Assembly: GCA_036872755.1 (NCBI GenBank)
Contig: JAVHNS010000003.1
Coordinates: 558,001-622,000 of the forward strand
Direction: 5' to 3'
DNA from: Orbilia blumenaviensis
Lineage: Eukaryota; Ascomycota; Orbiliomycetes; Orbiliales; Orbiliaceae
DNA: 64,000 nucleotides
Shown here: positions 24,007-36,133 of the stretch, one piece after another
How the letters are laid out: each line of letters begins with the position of its first letter
Position numbering within the stretch: the first letter of the stretch is position 1
The notes under the pieces: model-generated
Told to the model about the DNA's origin: nothing
Database searches by the model: none
The model's input: only the letters and a program-made list of their open reading frames with translations
Program-made: the position numbers and the translations under genes

Positions 24007-25604
24007 ATGGTCATGAACTACTCCGAATTACAGGCCCGCCGAGAATGCCATCGATCACGAGAGTACAAACAACAGCCTGTCGAGAGAAATCAGAGAATCA
24101 ACTGGATGGATACCTTCACTCTCGCCGAGGGCTCCAAGGGGACCGATCTGAATGACGTACCAATAGCACACACATACTTCAACTCCCTCCCTGCTGAGCT
24201 TCTCGCAGAAATATTCCAATATCTATCACTCCCGAGTATTCAGGCCTTTTCGTCAGCAACAAAATGTTTCCGGGTCGTAGCATTTCCGTATTTGTTTAAG
24301 AGTGTCTGGTTATCGGCTAGCAATACGAAGGAGTTTATGCCGGGAGGGTCATTGCATTGCATACAGGATACTGTTCGGTATTTATATCTCTGTTGCATTT
24401 TTGAAGCTGGTACTTAAGTAATTATTTAAGCTAATATAATGTTAACAGACATATCACTCTCGCCTCCGTCGTACGCCAGTCGATTTCGATCCCACATCAC
24501 AGGGAATTAACAGCTGCCTACTTTGAAACTTGCACAAGCCAATCCACTCTTTCGTTATTCCCCAACCTATCCAGTATTTCAATCATGGCCTCGAACCCAT
24601 TCGATGAGGACTACAATACTGGTAAGGAGGAAGTCTTCTTCAGGAGGCCATTATCCAACATCGTATCGCACCCAATCGGCGCCAGAATAAAATCGGTCAC
24701 TCTGTCCGACCCATTTGATACCGCATCGAGTAGAATATCATTACCCACCGAAGATGTCGAAGAATGGAAGCAAGCAAACCCGGGCAAGATATTTAAAATA
24801 TCCCAGCCACAAGTTATAGAACTCTACCCGCTGGCTCTTGAGAACTTAAAGATCAACAGCCACAGTATGTCCTTCAGACGTCCGGACTTAGCAGTACCAT
24901 TCGCCCGTCCGATGTCGTTCCCGAATTTATATCTCTTAAGCCCAGTAATAAGCCAGTCTCTCAAGCGCGTGGAAATCGAGACTGGCTGCCTCAGATTCGT
25001 CACACACAAATCGAGCCGTAGAAATGCTGGGAATCTAATAGTGGTACATACAACCACCCGAAAAAACGACGAGCCTGAGATAATATTCCCCTCAGTTACA
25101 GAGCTATCTGTAAAATTCGACATTGTACGCGGTGACCTTATACGTGGTTTGTCTACCTGCTTCCCGAACGTCACAAAGCTATCCCTGCTCGGCCTTTCAG
25201 AGATCGAAGTGCCACAGGTGGGTATCATGCCAATTATCTACCCTGGGATGGCCACTTTTAAAAAGCTTAAGGCTTTTAAATCTGCGTGGCCTCTTATACC
25301 GGATAATGAATGGCGTATACTCGCAGAAGCTATAATAGGGTGGGTAATGTCTGGTTTGGAGACGTTGGAGACTGCGGAGTTTATACATACGTCACGGTTC
25401 ACACGGAATATGCCAGGTAAAGCAGGCACAGGGATATTCTTCACTATTCAAGACACGGGGCTTGGAGGTTGGCAGTTGTTAATGGATGTGAAATATCTGG
25501 GAAGTGAGAGAGTTAATGGCACCTTCCCTGTCATCAGGGAAAAGGAGCTTTACAACGGTGGTGAAGTCTATTTATGGGCCAGGACACCTGAATGGACATT
25601 TTGA
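24007..25604 (+). CDS. F-box protein with variable C-terminal region
   Basis: Two exons are inferred, 24007-24377 and 24449-25604, giving 508 residues; a start two codons later is also possible. F-box proteins usually link substrates to SCF ubiquitin ligases through Skp1. The F-box is at residues ~59-100: FNSLPAELLAEIFQYLSL, then SIQAFSSATKCFRVVAFPYL. The exon junction lies in DTVRHITLASVV, a position matched in the F-box gene at 44 kb. The remainder is a divergent alpha/beta region with scattered Leu-rich motifs (FPNVTKLSLLGLSEIEV, MATFKKLKAFKSAWPL), suggesting degenerate leucine-rich repeats. No enzymatic domain is seen. It resembles the large family of rapidly evolving fungal F-box genes. 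The substrate is unknown. It converges with RXT3 with only ~170 bases between stop codons. Confidence 0.82.
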
Positions 25605-25777
25605 ATAGTAGAACAAAATTTACGACCAAGTATTTCAAATGCTGCGCTATCACAATAGTGTACACGGATGTTATTCATCCTAGAATCATAAAATTCCAAA
25701 CTGGGCTCCAATCAAAACGCCATCGTTATATGAAAAAGTTCATGACTTCTTGCTGACCAAATCGCAACCTAATTTTC

Positions 25778-28700
25778 TCAGCTAGTACTCGCCGTGGCGC
25801 CGTTGACCACGGCTGGGGCCTCTTTCTCCGCTTCCTTAGGATCTAAATCCATCTCGCCACCACCCCCACTCTCCTTCTTATCTTCGTCAATCTTCTTCTC
25901 GATGATGTCTTTAACAAGCCATCGGCTTCCCACGTTCCTGACTTCGCCTTCCTTCCCATCCGTAGTCGAAACCATCGTCTTGATCAAATCATTCTTCTTC
26001 CTCATAGCATCCCACTTCTTGAGGCGGTCATGGACACCCTTCTTGCCTCTAACATCTCCGAACCCAATCGTACTGTCAACCCACTTCACATTCTCAACCA
26101 TAAACCCCATCCCATCATGTCCTCCGTCCCATCCTCTACTCTTCAATCCGTACTTAACCACGCTCCTATACTCTCCTAGATTCCCACATATCACAATCTT
26201 GACTAGCAAATCCTTCCTCTCTTGGAAGCTAGCACTAGTCTTGGGTGCCCCTCCTTCGGCCATTACCGCTGCCGCGATCTCCCTCGATCTCCCAGCCCCA
26301 ACCCGTCTCTTTGGTGCCGAAAGTCGTGCGAGAACCGCGTCGTGTGCAGATGCGTACTCGACGACCTCGGCGCCGTCCCTAACAGCTGGTAAATACCCCA
26401 AATGTACCAATACCGCTAAGATATTACTGTCGTCGGTATACACTTCTGTCCCCCAAAGAAGCCTTTTCTTACAAACCCGCTCCCGTTCCTCAAGTGATAG
26501 GCAATACCACGGAATTCGGATTATATATGTGCAATTTTCGCGCTCCATGAACAGCGGAATGTGACTATACGACTTCACTGTTCCGGATTTTTTGAGCATC
26601 GTGGGAGTGTAGACCATCGACCCTAGATGGTGCCGCTCGTGTGTCTTGAGTTCTGTCAGGACCTCCGAGTTGTCGACAACCTGTGGGGGTGGGATTACGG
26701 GAAGGTTATTGGTATTATTGCTACCGTTAGTAGTAGCAGTGCTGGGATTAACGGATGTGAATGTTGTCGCTCCTCTAACTGGTGTTCCCGACAATGACGC
26801 TGCTGCATCTTCTAGGTTAGATAGCGTGCTATCGGACCGCAGGTTTGAGCCAGTCGGAAGGTATCCTCGTCGTCGCTTCGCCGCCCTTTCTGCTGGTAGA
26901 GCTTCTGCTCGTTTCATCGGGCTATGAGTAAGATCAACGCCTCCCATTTCGACATCCTCGTCCTTCTTAACGACCGGGTCCCCCTCGTCGATTACAATCA
27001 CTTCGCGCTTAGGCTTGGGAGATTGAGAGACGGAATCGTTGGCAAATGACCCAGGATATTTTCGCTCGTGAATACCCTTTACCAGGGCTTCCTCAGCACG
27101 GAGTGGAGGGATATCTGTGCTTCGTTCTCTCTCTGGGTGGTCTCGCTCCCATGACTTGGCCTCGTGAAGACGGTCGGCAAGAATTTGCGCTGGGTCTTCG
27201 AGGGAAGAATTTCCAAGTGGCTTCTTGCGGTCGTTATCATATTGGTGAAGGCTAGAGATGGTATGTTGGTTGGAGAGGCCGGGGGTTATCGCAAACGGAG
27301 ATTCAGGCATCGGTACAGCATACCCGCTAAAAGCAAGGGATGCAGCCGAAGAAGTGGGAGGCGCAGGGTGGTGATATGAGGGTGAGGGGTGGGGTTGAGG
27401 CTGTGGTGGCGGTTGCTGCGACAGTGGCGGCGAGATATTTGGTGGTGGGGGATTGTGCCGCGGTAAAGGAGGGTTCACGGACCGGGGAGGGGAAGGCTCT
27501 CGACGAGGAGGTTCCACAACCTGACGCTGGTACGGGCTGTCGGGATATGAGCTAGTACGGAGATGATTCTGTCGAAGGTGGGGTGGCGGTTGTGGTGGGA
27601 ATGTCTCTCTTTCAGGAATCCGCTCCTGGTGGTGGTGATAAATTGGTGGATGGGAATGGGGCTGACTCGCCGGAGGCGCAGGCTGGGGAGGAGGGGGGGG
27701 AGGCTGGGTTTCGACCTGGGGCGGGAATGTGGGTTGAGATAGCGGGCGGGTCGGCGGGGAGAAATGAGGCTCTCGGGGGCGCGATATGCTGGGGCCTGGT
27801 CGAAAAGGCGGCGTCCTTGTTTCCGGGAAGGGCGGTTTGTTCATAGGCGGACTGTTCGAACGAGAGGGTTCAATGGCATGCCCACCGATCGGTCTATCGC
27901 CAGGAGTATACGGCCGCTTCAAAGGCGATAGGTCTGGCCCCAACGAACGCGCAGGGTCCCTATACACAGATTGAGTCAATGACTCCAAACGCACAGGTGG
28001 CCCCGGAGGCGCATCTCCCAAAATACTCGATAAAGACATATGCGACGGCCGAGATATCTCGCGCGGTATCTCGAGGGACGATATAGATGGTAGGTCTCGA
28101 CCGCCACCGAACGGTGCGTTAGCCGGGGGAGGAGGGGGAGGGAAGTTTTGTGAATGTGGGGGACCCCCTTGCGGCGCCCGCGAGTAATGGGGGGGACTGG
28201 GAGGTGGCATTGATCGATTTGTTGTGGATGCTGGCCGATTGGGTGGAGGATGCGGGGAAGGATGATATTGTGACTGCGGCGGTGGCTGATGATGAGGTTC
28301 TGAGTACGAAGCGGAGCGTTGATGTTGATGGTGATGCTGTCCTGGTGGTGGATGCGGCGGTTGCGGCGGTGGTTGAGAAAACAGGGGTTGGGGAGGGAAG
28401 GGACCGCTTTGAGGGGGGCCAGAATGGTGACCTGGCGGCGGCGGCGGAGGCCCGTTCTGCTGCAACTGCTGCTGAAGCTGGTGATGCTGCTGTTGAGCGG
28501 ACTGTAGCGAAGGCCCGTTAGGGTAAGGAGGCGGTGGTGGCGGGCCTTGCTGGGGAAAATGCGAAGGATGGTGATGCTCTCGCGGGTGGTCTCGCGGGTG
28601 GTCTCGCGGCGGGTGTTCTCTCTGGTGGGAATGTTCTATCGGTCGAAACGTGGTCAGCTAATTTTCGCGCGTCTTCCGATTTCCATCGCAAAATGACGAA

Positions 28701-29760
28701 TACAGCCCGAACAACCGACCAAAGGTCTGCCAAGGAGGGGCCCCAACAGGGGCTGCAAAAAACGGACACACAGAACCGCAGGCTCACAGCTTCTGTGCAG
28801 AAAAGCGGACTGCGCTATGGGCTGGCTGGCTCTGACCAGGGCCATGCATAAGGTTTAGCGCCATTTTTTTCGCTCAACTGCGTCCGGTTGGGTGATGCAA
28901 CCGAAGAGGAGAAAAGACTCCGCCTGAATCTGGACAGAAAGAAAAAAGGTCTGACGGCCGATATGCAAAAATAAGATATGCTATGCCATATCGGTGATGC
29001 TTGTGATAATAATTGTAACTATGATGAGAACGCGGAAGGAGTCCTACCTCGATGATACATCTGCGGACTGGCATTGATCATGCTTCGTCCACTGGAATTG
29101 CCCTCAGACAGCGGTGGAGTAGCGTTCTCTTGGCGGTGGAACGGTGGAACGGGTCGATCTGCGCACGAATTTCCCGGGTGAATGAATTAGCGAATTAAAC
29201 CTCAATACCGTCCGAATGTTTGTAGACGTTTGCATACCATCACGATGAGGTGGGGGATGGTGTTGATGTAAGGGATGCTGAGGAGGAGGGTGAGGAGGAT
29301 GAGGAGGAGGCTGTTCATGCTGTCGATAGCTCCGAGGGTCGTGAAACCGTTCGTCCATATTCTCGCCCCAGGCCGGGTTCGGTACACGTTCGCCCGGATA
29401 CACTGGCCTCTTATCGTTATTGCTCATCGGCGGTGGGCGATGGGGGTGAGATGAAGGATGCTGGGGCGGTGGATGATGCGGTGGTTGCGGTGGTTGCGGT
29501 GGTTGTGGCATATATCTTCTATCATCCATTCCCGCTCCATGAGGCGAGTAGGTTGACGTGGGCGGAGGCGTGTTTCGTGAAGAGAACGACTTTGTCGGTC
29601 GGTGGTGGTGATGCTTCAGTTCAGGAGCATATGGAGAACCGTGATGACTCGGATGATGATATGCTATTGGCGATGCCGGTGATGACGTCGAAGAGAGATT
29701 TGGAGATTGATTAGGGTGTCGAGAGGGATTCGTGAATCGTGGCTGGTATGGCCGGTCCAT
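25778..29760 (-). CDS. RXT3: Rxt3-like subunit of the Rpd3L histone deacetylase complex
   Basis: Three exons on the minus strand are inferred: 29760-29238, 29158-29048 and 28635-25778, giving 1,163 residues. Rxt3 is a subunit of the large Rpd3 histone deacetylase complex. The N-terminal ~650 residues are low complexity, rich in Pro, His, Gln and Ser, as in other mould orthologues. The small second exon (111 bp) keeps the frame and encodes a plausible Pro/Ser-rich segment ending SMINASPQMYHR. The conserved Rxt3 domain lies in the last third: HLGSMVYTPTMLKKSGTVKS, then NCTYIIRIPWYCLSLEER, KKRLLWGTEVYTDDSNILA and the VHLGYLP segment, followed by VVKYGLKSRGWDGGHDGMGF. The tail is acidic and Lys-rich. 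Antisense open frames over the Pro-rich part are compositional shadows. The second intron (412 bp) is long for this locus. Confidence 0.88.
28577..28612. repeat. Twelve-base tandem repeat in RXT3
   Basis: Three near-identical 12-base units (gcgggtggtctc type) encode repeated PRDH/PREH on the minus strand within the disordered N-terminal region of Rxt3. Confidence 0.75.
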
Positions 29761-32148
29761 GTTCCGAGAAAGCCAACAGAAATAGAATTCGAATTAATCG
29801 CTTTTATCGGTCTTAGTGTGAAAGCCTTGGCCCGCAACCTTTCTGTTCAAACAAACAAACAAACCCAGAGAGATATGCCGTTGCCCGCTGATAGAAAAAA
29901 CGAAGTGTCGACAAAACTGTGAAGTCGAAACCTGCGATGGTTAGCAAAGAAACACGGTCGAGGACGTAGGAATCCAAGCGATGGTGACGATAAGTGTCGT
30001 GTGGTGGATAAGGGAAAACAGGTGCCGCCAACAATAATTACAAGCGGGCGGGCCACTCGGGCGAGGCTGTTCCAGTGAAAAACGGGGAATTGGGCTTCTT
30101 ATTTGGGCGTCGTCCAAAGTGGAAGGCCAGGAGGGAGGAAATTGGCTTGGGATTTTTTTCTTTCTTTCTAACCTCCATGTAACAAGCAAGAAGCAGGCAT
30201 GGGAGAGCAGAGAGCAGGAGCAGGAGCAGAGAGCAACAGCAAGCCAGCAAGCACGTCTGTTCCTCTTCCCTCACATCGTTAGCTTGAAATATGCAATGCA
30301 AGGCATGGGACCAAAGACAGGATCGGAAAAATAGACCAGAAAGAACTCAGGGCAGCCACACCTTTTCAACATCTGCGACCCAGGGTATGTCCCAGACCCA
30401 GAAAAAAATGCATATGGGCATCTCTCGTCAGCTATATGCGTCTAACGGTCTCCGGCCGCCATCGACTCGTGCCAGTTGGTGTCCAGACACTGCTCAAGTA
30501 GTCTAAGTATATAGATAGGCTATGTATGCCTGCAGGCAGTTCATGAGCTCGCGGTATGACAACCGTCTCTGCATGAAATGGTCTCTCGTCAGATTTCCTG
30601 CTCCCTCACGACAGGCGCAGAAACGAAACGTATCACAGCTCCTAGGTGTCTGTACGCCTGCATTTAGCCAGAGGGATATGCAGAGAGTTCGGTGGTGTCT
30701 CGTGTCGGTCATGTCATCCCACATGCATGTTCCCTTCACTCTTCTTTTTTTTTTTTTTTTTTTTTTCCTTCGTTCATCATCGCGCAGGGTTGGAACCGGA
30801 CAGCCGATGTGGGGTTGGAACCGGGTTCTAGCATTTCAATTAGGCAAGAATCCGAGCATGCGTCCTCGCCAGCCAGGGTCTGACCTGTCTAGCTGCGACA
30901 CAGCGGATGCTGGTGCGTTGTTTCAGCACCTCTAGCAGCAACTCAAGCACATCCATCGGGGGCTCGCGACGCTAGTAGCCGTCCAACTGTTGGAGTTTAT
31001 CTAATCAAATGGTGTAAGGGCCAGTCCGGATGTGACTTGCTATCAGAGGATATGAGCTCTTACTGGTTCAGCCTTGAGACGGAGGAAGGTCTAGTGGGAG
31101 TGATAACGGCGGTGGAACACCAGCCAAATCAAGTGCGATTGAGATGTTGCATTGGGGTTTGACGTTGAGGTTGAAGATATCGATATCAAAAGCTCTATAG
31201 CTCTACAGCCCTATCTCTCTCAGTCCCTATCTGTGGTCATCTGGGGTTGGCAGATGTGTTGACCGTGGCCATCTGTCAACACGGCCCGCGCTGATCTCGA
31301 CGTTCAGCTCCAAGGCTCCAGCGATTCAAGGCTACACAGAAGTCCCCCCCCACCCGGCTTGCATACTCAGGATTAAATTCCCATACTTTCAACTATAAAA
31401 TACCTATCTAGTACACCACTAGCACGCATACGTTTTACAAAAATGTCCGGAACCACCCCTTATAGCTGAAAAACTTACCTAATAGCCATCGAAACTACGA
31501 GTCAAATGGCTGAGAATGTTCACGACAATGATCAAGGCTACCATCAATCGGTGCGATCCAGACTAAAGGCTGTGTCTGCATAATGCAAAAATGACCTGGT
31601 GTCACCTTCCATAGCCCGGTTATCCATATTCTCCTTTACATCCAACGTCCAATCGATTATGAATACTGATGCTCAATCCCTCAAAAAGTAGTAATCTGTC
31701 CGGCACTGCCGGCCCAAGCTGGGTCCGGTGAACCAAGAACCACCCCCAATTAAATTGCGTGCTAACTGAATCTCTCAGGCTTTTCTTGGAATGCGGGGAG
31801 CCGAAGCTAGGCGAATAGAATTCATCTCTATGACGTGGTTTGTAATTTGCCTTTCTCCGTATGAGATTGGAATGTGCAAATCAGCTCTCTGCAGCTCTGG
31901 CCCATGGTGGACCCGTGCACTCCACGGCTGGCTATTTTCCGGGGGAAGCTAGAATCGTACATATATTGGATCTTCTACCCCTTAACTTGATTTACAATCT
32001 GTTATTTCACCATTTCATAGATACATTCCTTCATCTCGAACTCTAAGATTCAAATTGAACATCGATTCCATACCTAGTAACGTACGTAACGTAACGTTAA
32101 CATATTCTCGAAAAATATCACAACTGCTCAACACAAAGTATCGAAATC
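29761..32148. other. Divergent intergenic region between RXT3 and the oxidoreductase
   Basis: About 2.4 kb without a supportable gene, and it should contain both promoters. It includes a T run (30745-30766), a stretch of purine-rich sequence around 30190-30250, and CT-rich patches. Short open frames in it resemble nothing known. Confidence 0.5.
30745..30766. repeat. Poly-T homopolymer (22 T)
   Basis: A run of 22 T within the divergent promoter region. Confidence 0.85.
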
Positions 32149-33042
32149 ATGTCAGCTCCACACGTTCTGATCCTCGGTGGTCATGGAAAGGTTGCTCTTC
32201 GCCTCACGCCTCTACTTCTGCAGAAATCATGGCGGGTCACGTCCGTAATTAGGAATAAGGACCACGAGTCGGACATCACTGCAACCGCGAAATCTCACCC
32301 GGAGAACCTAAGTGTTCTTGTAGAAAGCATCGAAGATGTTAGATCGACAAATGATGCAACCAAGGTTCTAAATCAAGTTAAGCCAGACTACGTTGTCTGG
32401 AGCGCGGGTATGTTGTGTCAACAGTTGTGAATTTGGTATCAAAATATATAATTTCTAACTTCTTTATTCTATTCCATAGGTGCGGCTGGTAAGGGAGGCC
32501 CTGTACGAACATTCGCCATTGATCGTGATGCATGCAGATACTACATCGACGCAGCAGCCTCGCCTACGTCTTCCGTCAAGAAATTCCTCTTGGTCTCGTA
32601 CATCGCATCTCGACGTAGCTACCCACCCTGGTGGACATCCGAAGATAAAACTTCTGCAGATCACGTAAACCAAAACGTACTGGCAAACTATTACAAGGCA
32701 AAAGTTGCAGCAGACGAGTATTTAACAGCAAGGGCCAAGGTTGCCAGGGAACAAGGAAAGTCATTTGCCGATATCTGTTTACGGCCGGGGACCCTGACAG
32801 ATGACGATGGCGGGGAGGGCGTTTTACTTGGTCAGACTGGCAGCAGAGGCGAGGTTAGTAGAACCGATGTTGCAAGAGTTGCAGCTGCGCTGTTGGATAC
32901 CGAATATAGGGGCTGGTTAGATATGTTGAAAGGTACAGAAGAAGTTCAAACAGCGGTGGACAGATGTGTAGGCGAGAAGGTAGATTGTATTGAGGGTGAA
33001 GACTTGGAGGCTATCCATAACACCAAGCTAGAGCTAGACTAG
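32149..33042 (+). CDS. NAD(P)-binding atypical SDR oxidoreductase (YMR090W/NmrA-like)
   Basis: Two exons are inferred, 32149-32407 and 32480-33042, giving 273 residues. The protein starts MSAPHVLILGGHGKVALRL, a Rossmann nucleotide-binding turn of the GGxGxxA type directly at the N-terminus. PDYVVWSAGAAGKGGPVRTF spans the splice junction and is the next conserved strand and loop of this family. KFLLVSYIASRR is the equivalent of the active-site strand, and NYYKAKVAADEYL supplies the Tyr-x-x-x-Lys-like helix. ADICLRPGTLTDDDGGEGVL and EVSRTDVARVAAALL are typical of the yeast YMR090W group. Its substrate is not known; the family is predicted to be cytosolic. Its stop lies only 137 bp from the stop of the convergent methyltransferase gene. 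Confidence 0.88.
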
Positions 33043-33179
33043 TTATTCTAGCACCTTTGTAATGACATTCAACCGGCTATATACATAAGTAGCCAATATA
33101 TCTATTTCAATACCAAATGCATAAATAATCAGGGTCGTGGGCCCCAGAAGTTCTTACATTGTCTAATCCTCGTTATACA

Positions 33180-34409
33180 TCATTGGCCAGGTGGTAGTTC
33201 ACCCTTCTTTCCAATGAGACTGATTAAATCAAAGAACATGCGACTACCTCCCTCTCCAGTCTCCTGTAGCAACTCTTCAACAAACTTTCCAACTGTCTCT
33301 GGGGTAAACCACTCGTTGGGGATGTTATTCTGTGCCATAAAGGATACAATGCCACATACCGCAGTGACATAGTTTCGGCTCCAGATATCCACAGTCGACG
33401 GTTTGAAATCCTTCCCGGAAATGTGGAGGTAAAACTCAACACCAGCAGATGGCAAATGTTTTGGGTCGCGTTCCGTTGGCGGCGGGATCATCGTAAATCC
33501 GTTGTTTTTGAAATGGGCTGGAAGAGAATGACAGCATCTTTACAATTTATTACTACCAGTCAATATGCAGTCCAGTTCTAGAAAGTATGTAGGAGTGGCA
33601 CTAACAGGGGATCACCACCGCGAAGTTTACACATGTAGCCCAAGACCGCGGCGGCTTGATTGGCAACTTTAGTGGGTGGAATAGCCTGGCTGCTGCCTGG
33701 ATTGGTGTCCTCCCAGACTAGATAACCGCCAGGTTCTTGGAACACTCGTCAGCCTTGGATCCCACAAACTCGGGTTCAAACATATGGGAATTAAAGGACT
33801 TGATTTAGTATTCGATAACATCAAGATATCATATGCTAACTTACTAATTAGCTTTGCTATATTCTTTACGACACCATCCCATTCACCTGTTTTTAACACA
33901 AGGCAGAGCCCTCGAATATGTACTAAATCGTACTTCTCATACAAATGTTCCGGGACAGGCTCGAGAACGTTGAGGATCGAGAAACTAACATTTTCCGGAA
34001 GGGTAGAGGCGTCGGGGAAGAGGCGGTCCGTGATATCGAAGCCATCAAGTTTGACCGTCGAGGGCAAGGATTCCGCCAGCTGGGTGAGCCAAATTCTAAT
34101 GTTTTGAATAGGTTTAGCTTGACCAGTCGCGGAGATAATATATCCGGATCAAGAAATTGCAAAAGGGACTAGGAGGGAAACAGAACAGAGAGAGGGGCCA
34201 ATTACGCACCCAGTCCCAGTGGCGATGTCCGCAACAGCCTTCAAACTCTCATGGTCAGGGATCGCGGGAGGAAGCAGGTGACCAAAGTTTTCCACAGAGC
34301 TATTGTGCTGAGTGTTCAGCCGTAGCCTTTCCTTTTCGGGTGGTTCGGAATCGAAGACATAGGTTGGCTTGAAATTGGGCGCAACTGGTGTAGGTTCTCC
34401 CATTTTCAT
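33180..34409 (-). CDS. SAM-dependent methyltransferase, class I (LaeA/UMTA-like)
   Basis: Four exons on the minus strand are inferred: 34409-34210, 34095-33845, 33735-33606 and 33537-33180, giving 312 residues; a start at 34403 is equally possible. The SAM-binding motif I is VADIATGTGIWLTQLAESLP, formed across the first splice junction. LDGFDITDRLFPDAS is the acidic loop after strand 2. KYDLVHIRGLCLVL and IKPGGYLVWEDTNPGSS are the strand 4 and strand 5 motifs; the latter spans the third junction. This arrangement resembles the fungal secondary-metabolism methyltransferases grouped with LaeA and UMTA. The C-terminal exon (FYLHISGKDFKPSTVDIWSR onwards) is predominantly helical. The third intron has a weaker acceptor (gtaaag), so that boundary is less certain. 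The substrate is unknown. Confidence 0.82.
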
Positions 34410-36133
34410 GGATTTTGGACTGCCCGTAAGATAAAACAAGGAGTCTAGGTTTCAAAAAAGAAAAGGAAAGAAAAACCCTTTGCGTCCTTGGGAAATGCTC
34501 TGCCCAATGATGAAATTTTTGATGGTGAATTTTAAGAAGTTCGATCGATTGATCAATGGTTGTTTCTATCCTGTGGTGATAATATTGCTGGGTGTTGTCG
34601 ATGTTAAGTACGCAGTATACTAGTATCAGTCGAAAATCGAGACCACTTGTCAGGTATTTCTTGGGCCACACTTACTAGCGCCGTTGCCCTCCACCTATAG
34701 TGCTAGAGTGGGTATGTAAAAGCCGGCATATTAAACTTACCCATCATACTAGGTAAGTATATCACGACGAAGGTTAGTAGTATATCCTTTTTACCTCTTC
34801 TACATATATATCAGATTCTCGTTGCTCTATCTTCAAAGCCATCGCCCGCTGCTATAGGTTAAAAACGTAGATTCGATAGGTTAAAAACGTAGCAAGGTTA
34901 AATTCCCATGTCCGTTGCGTCTACCTGCGACTGTACGACTTCATTAACTTGGATATATAGACCTTGTCAATAACACCCGCGCCTCGTCAATGCATTGCAT
35001 TGCATTCACGCTCAGTCTTGATGCGGCGTTTAGGCCATCGTGGATCCATGGAGCGCTAGAGGAGGGAAAAAGAAAGGAAAGAAAGACAAGATGAAGAGAG
35101 AGAAAAAAAGAAAACCATAATATCAGTACACGTGCCACGAGACCATGATATCGATATATCACGTATATATCGCGAACAGACCTGTCTATGGATCTAAGGC
35201 CTCCTGCTTGGCTCTTCCATCCCACCAATTATAATCCTGCGTATATTATTTCAATACCGATTTCCAATCCCGGCCCTGCATAAATGCATTCTTGACTTTT
35301 GGGGGTTAATAGGGGATCTGGGGACGAGAAGATCGAATTCCCTGAAAAAACCTTCTTTTGAGTTGAATTGAAACACGTTTGGCCAATTGACCCCTGCGAA
35401 AGCTTGAGAGTGGATTGGTATCATTGGATGAAAACAGCTCGGATGATACGATAAGCCAGCAAAGCCATCCCACCTGCGGTCTCATTTCGAATATATTTTC
35501 CTAGTGGTGTGTGGAGGACTGTGCGCCGAGGGTCATTGGCCTCGCTAATAATGCTGCTGGTGGGCCGAGCCTAACCAAAGTCGTCTCGAGAACCGTTGTG
35601 ACAGGCTCAAAATTGGCCGTCCTCTCCCGCTGTGGGCACACGGATTTCTCCAGGGTCACAATTTCATGCCTAGAGATTCGTCAGGACATTCCACCCAGAA
35701 TATATTTGTCCGTTGTCGCCCAGAATATCAGCCGAGTAGATATAAAGGAGACGCATTCGTCCCGAACTTGTCTCGACTTGCAGATATTTTGATCCCAACA
35801 TTTTGGTTGCCCGTTTTTCTTCCCACGTGGGGTGCCATTCTTATTCCTGTTGGAATATTACTAAGATTTTATCACAACTGCGACTACGGTGAACCTTGGG
35901 TTCGGGTTTCTTAGCATCAGGGCTCGGTATTTGATTTGGCGCCTAAAGAAATCGCGCGTTTATGCCCACCTCCAAGATGATTCTTTACGACGATATAGTT
36001 CCCATTCAGATACTGGTCTGTTACTGCCTTCCCAGAAGCCTGTGATATTAATATTCGGCTGGGCGCCCGGCCCCGTGTTCTATATGTGCCTTTGACATCC
36101 AACTGACTTGTTCAATAACTTCGTCCAATATAG
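34410..36133. other. Divergent spacer between two methyltransferase genes
   Basis: The 1.7-kb spacer lies between divergently transcribed methyltransferase genes and probably holds both promoters plus the undetermined first exon of the right-hand gene. It contains a 17-base direct repeat (34854-34870 and 34876-34892). No other gene is supported. Confidence 0.5.
34854..34892. repeat. Direct repeat of 17 bases, 22-base period
   Basis: ataggttaaaaacgtag occurs at 34854-34870 and again at 34876-34892, separated by five bases. It lies about 450 bp upstream of the minus-strand methyltransferase start. It could be a paired regulatory site or a chance duplication. Confidence 0.8.

Noticed and set aside
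26646..28521. Several plus-strand open frames over the RXT3 gene
   Set aside because: They are antisense to a long Pro/His/Gln-rich coding exon; GC-rich, Gly/Val/Ala-rich translations are typical mirror images of such sequence and none resembles a known protein.
30522..30935. 137-codon plus-strand open frame containing a Phe run
   Set aside because: The Phe run is translation of a poly-T tract; the rest has no coding signature.
35511..35914. Overlapping plus-strand open frames between the two methyltransferases
   Set aside because: Neither shows a domain or joins in phase to the methyltransferase exons with convincing splice signals.
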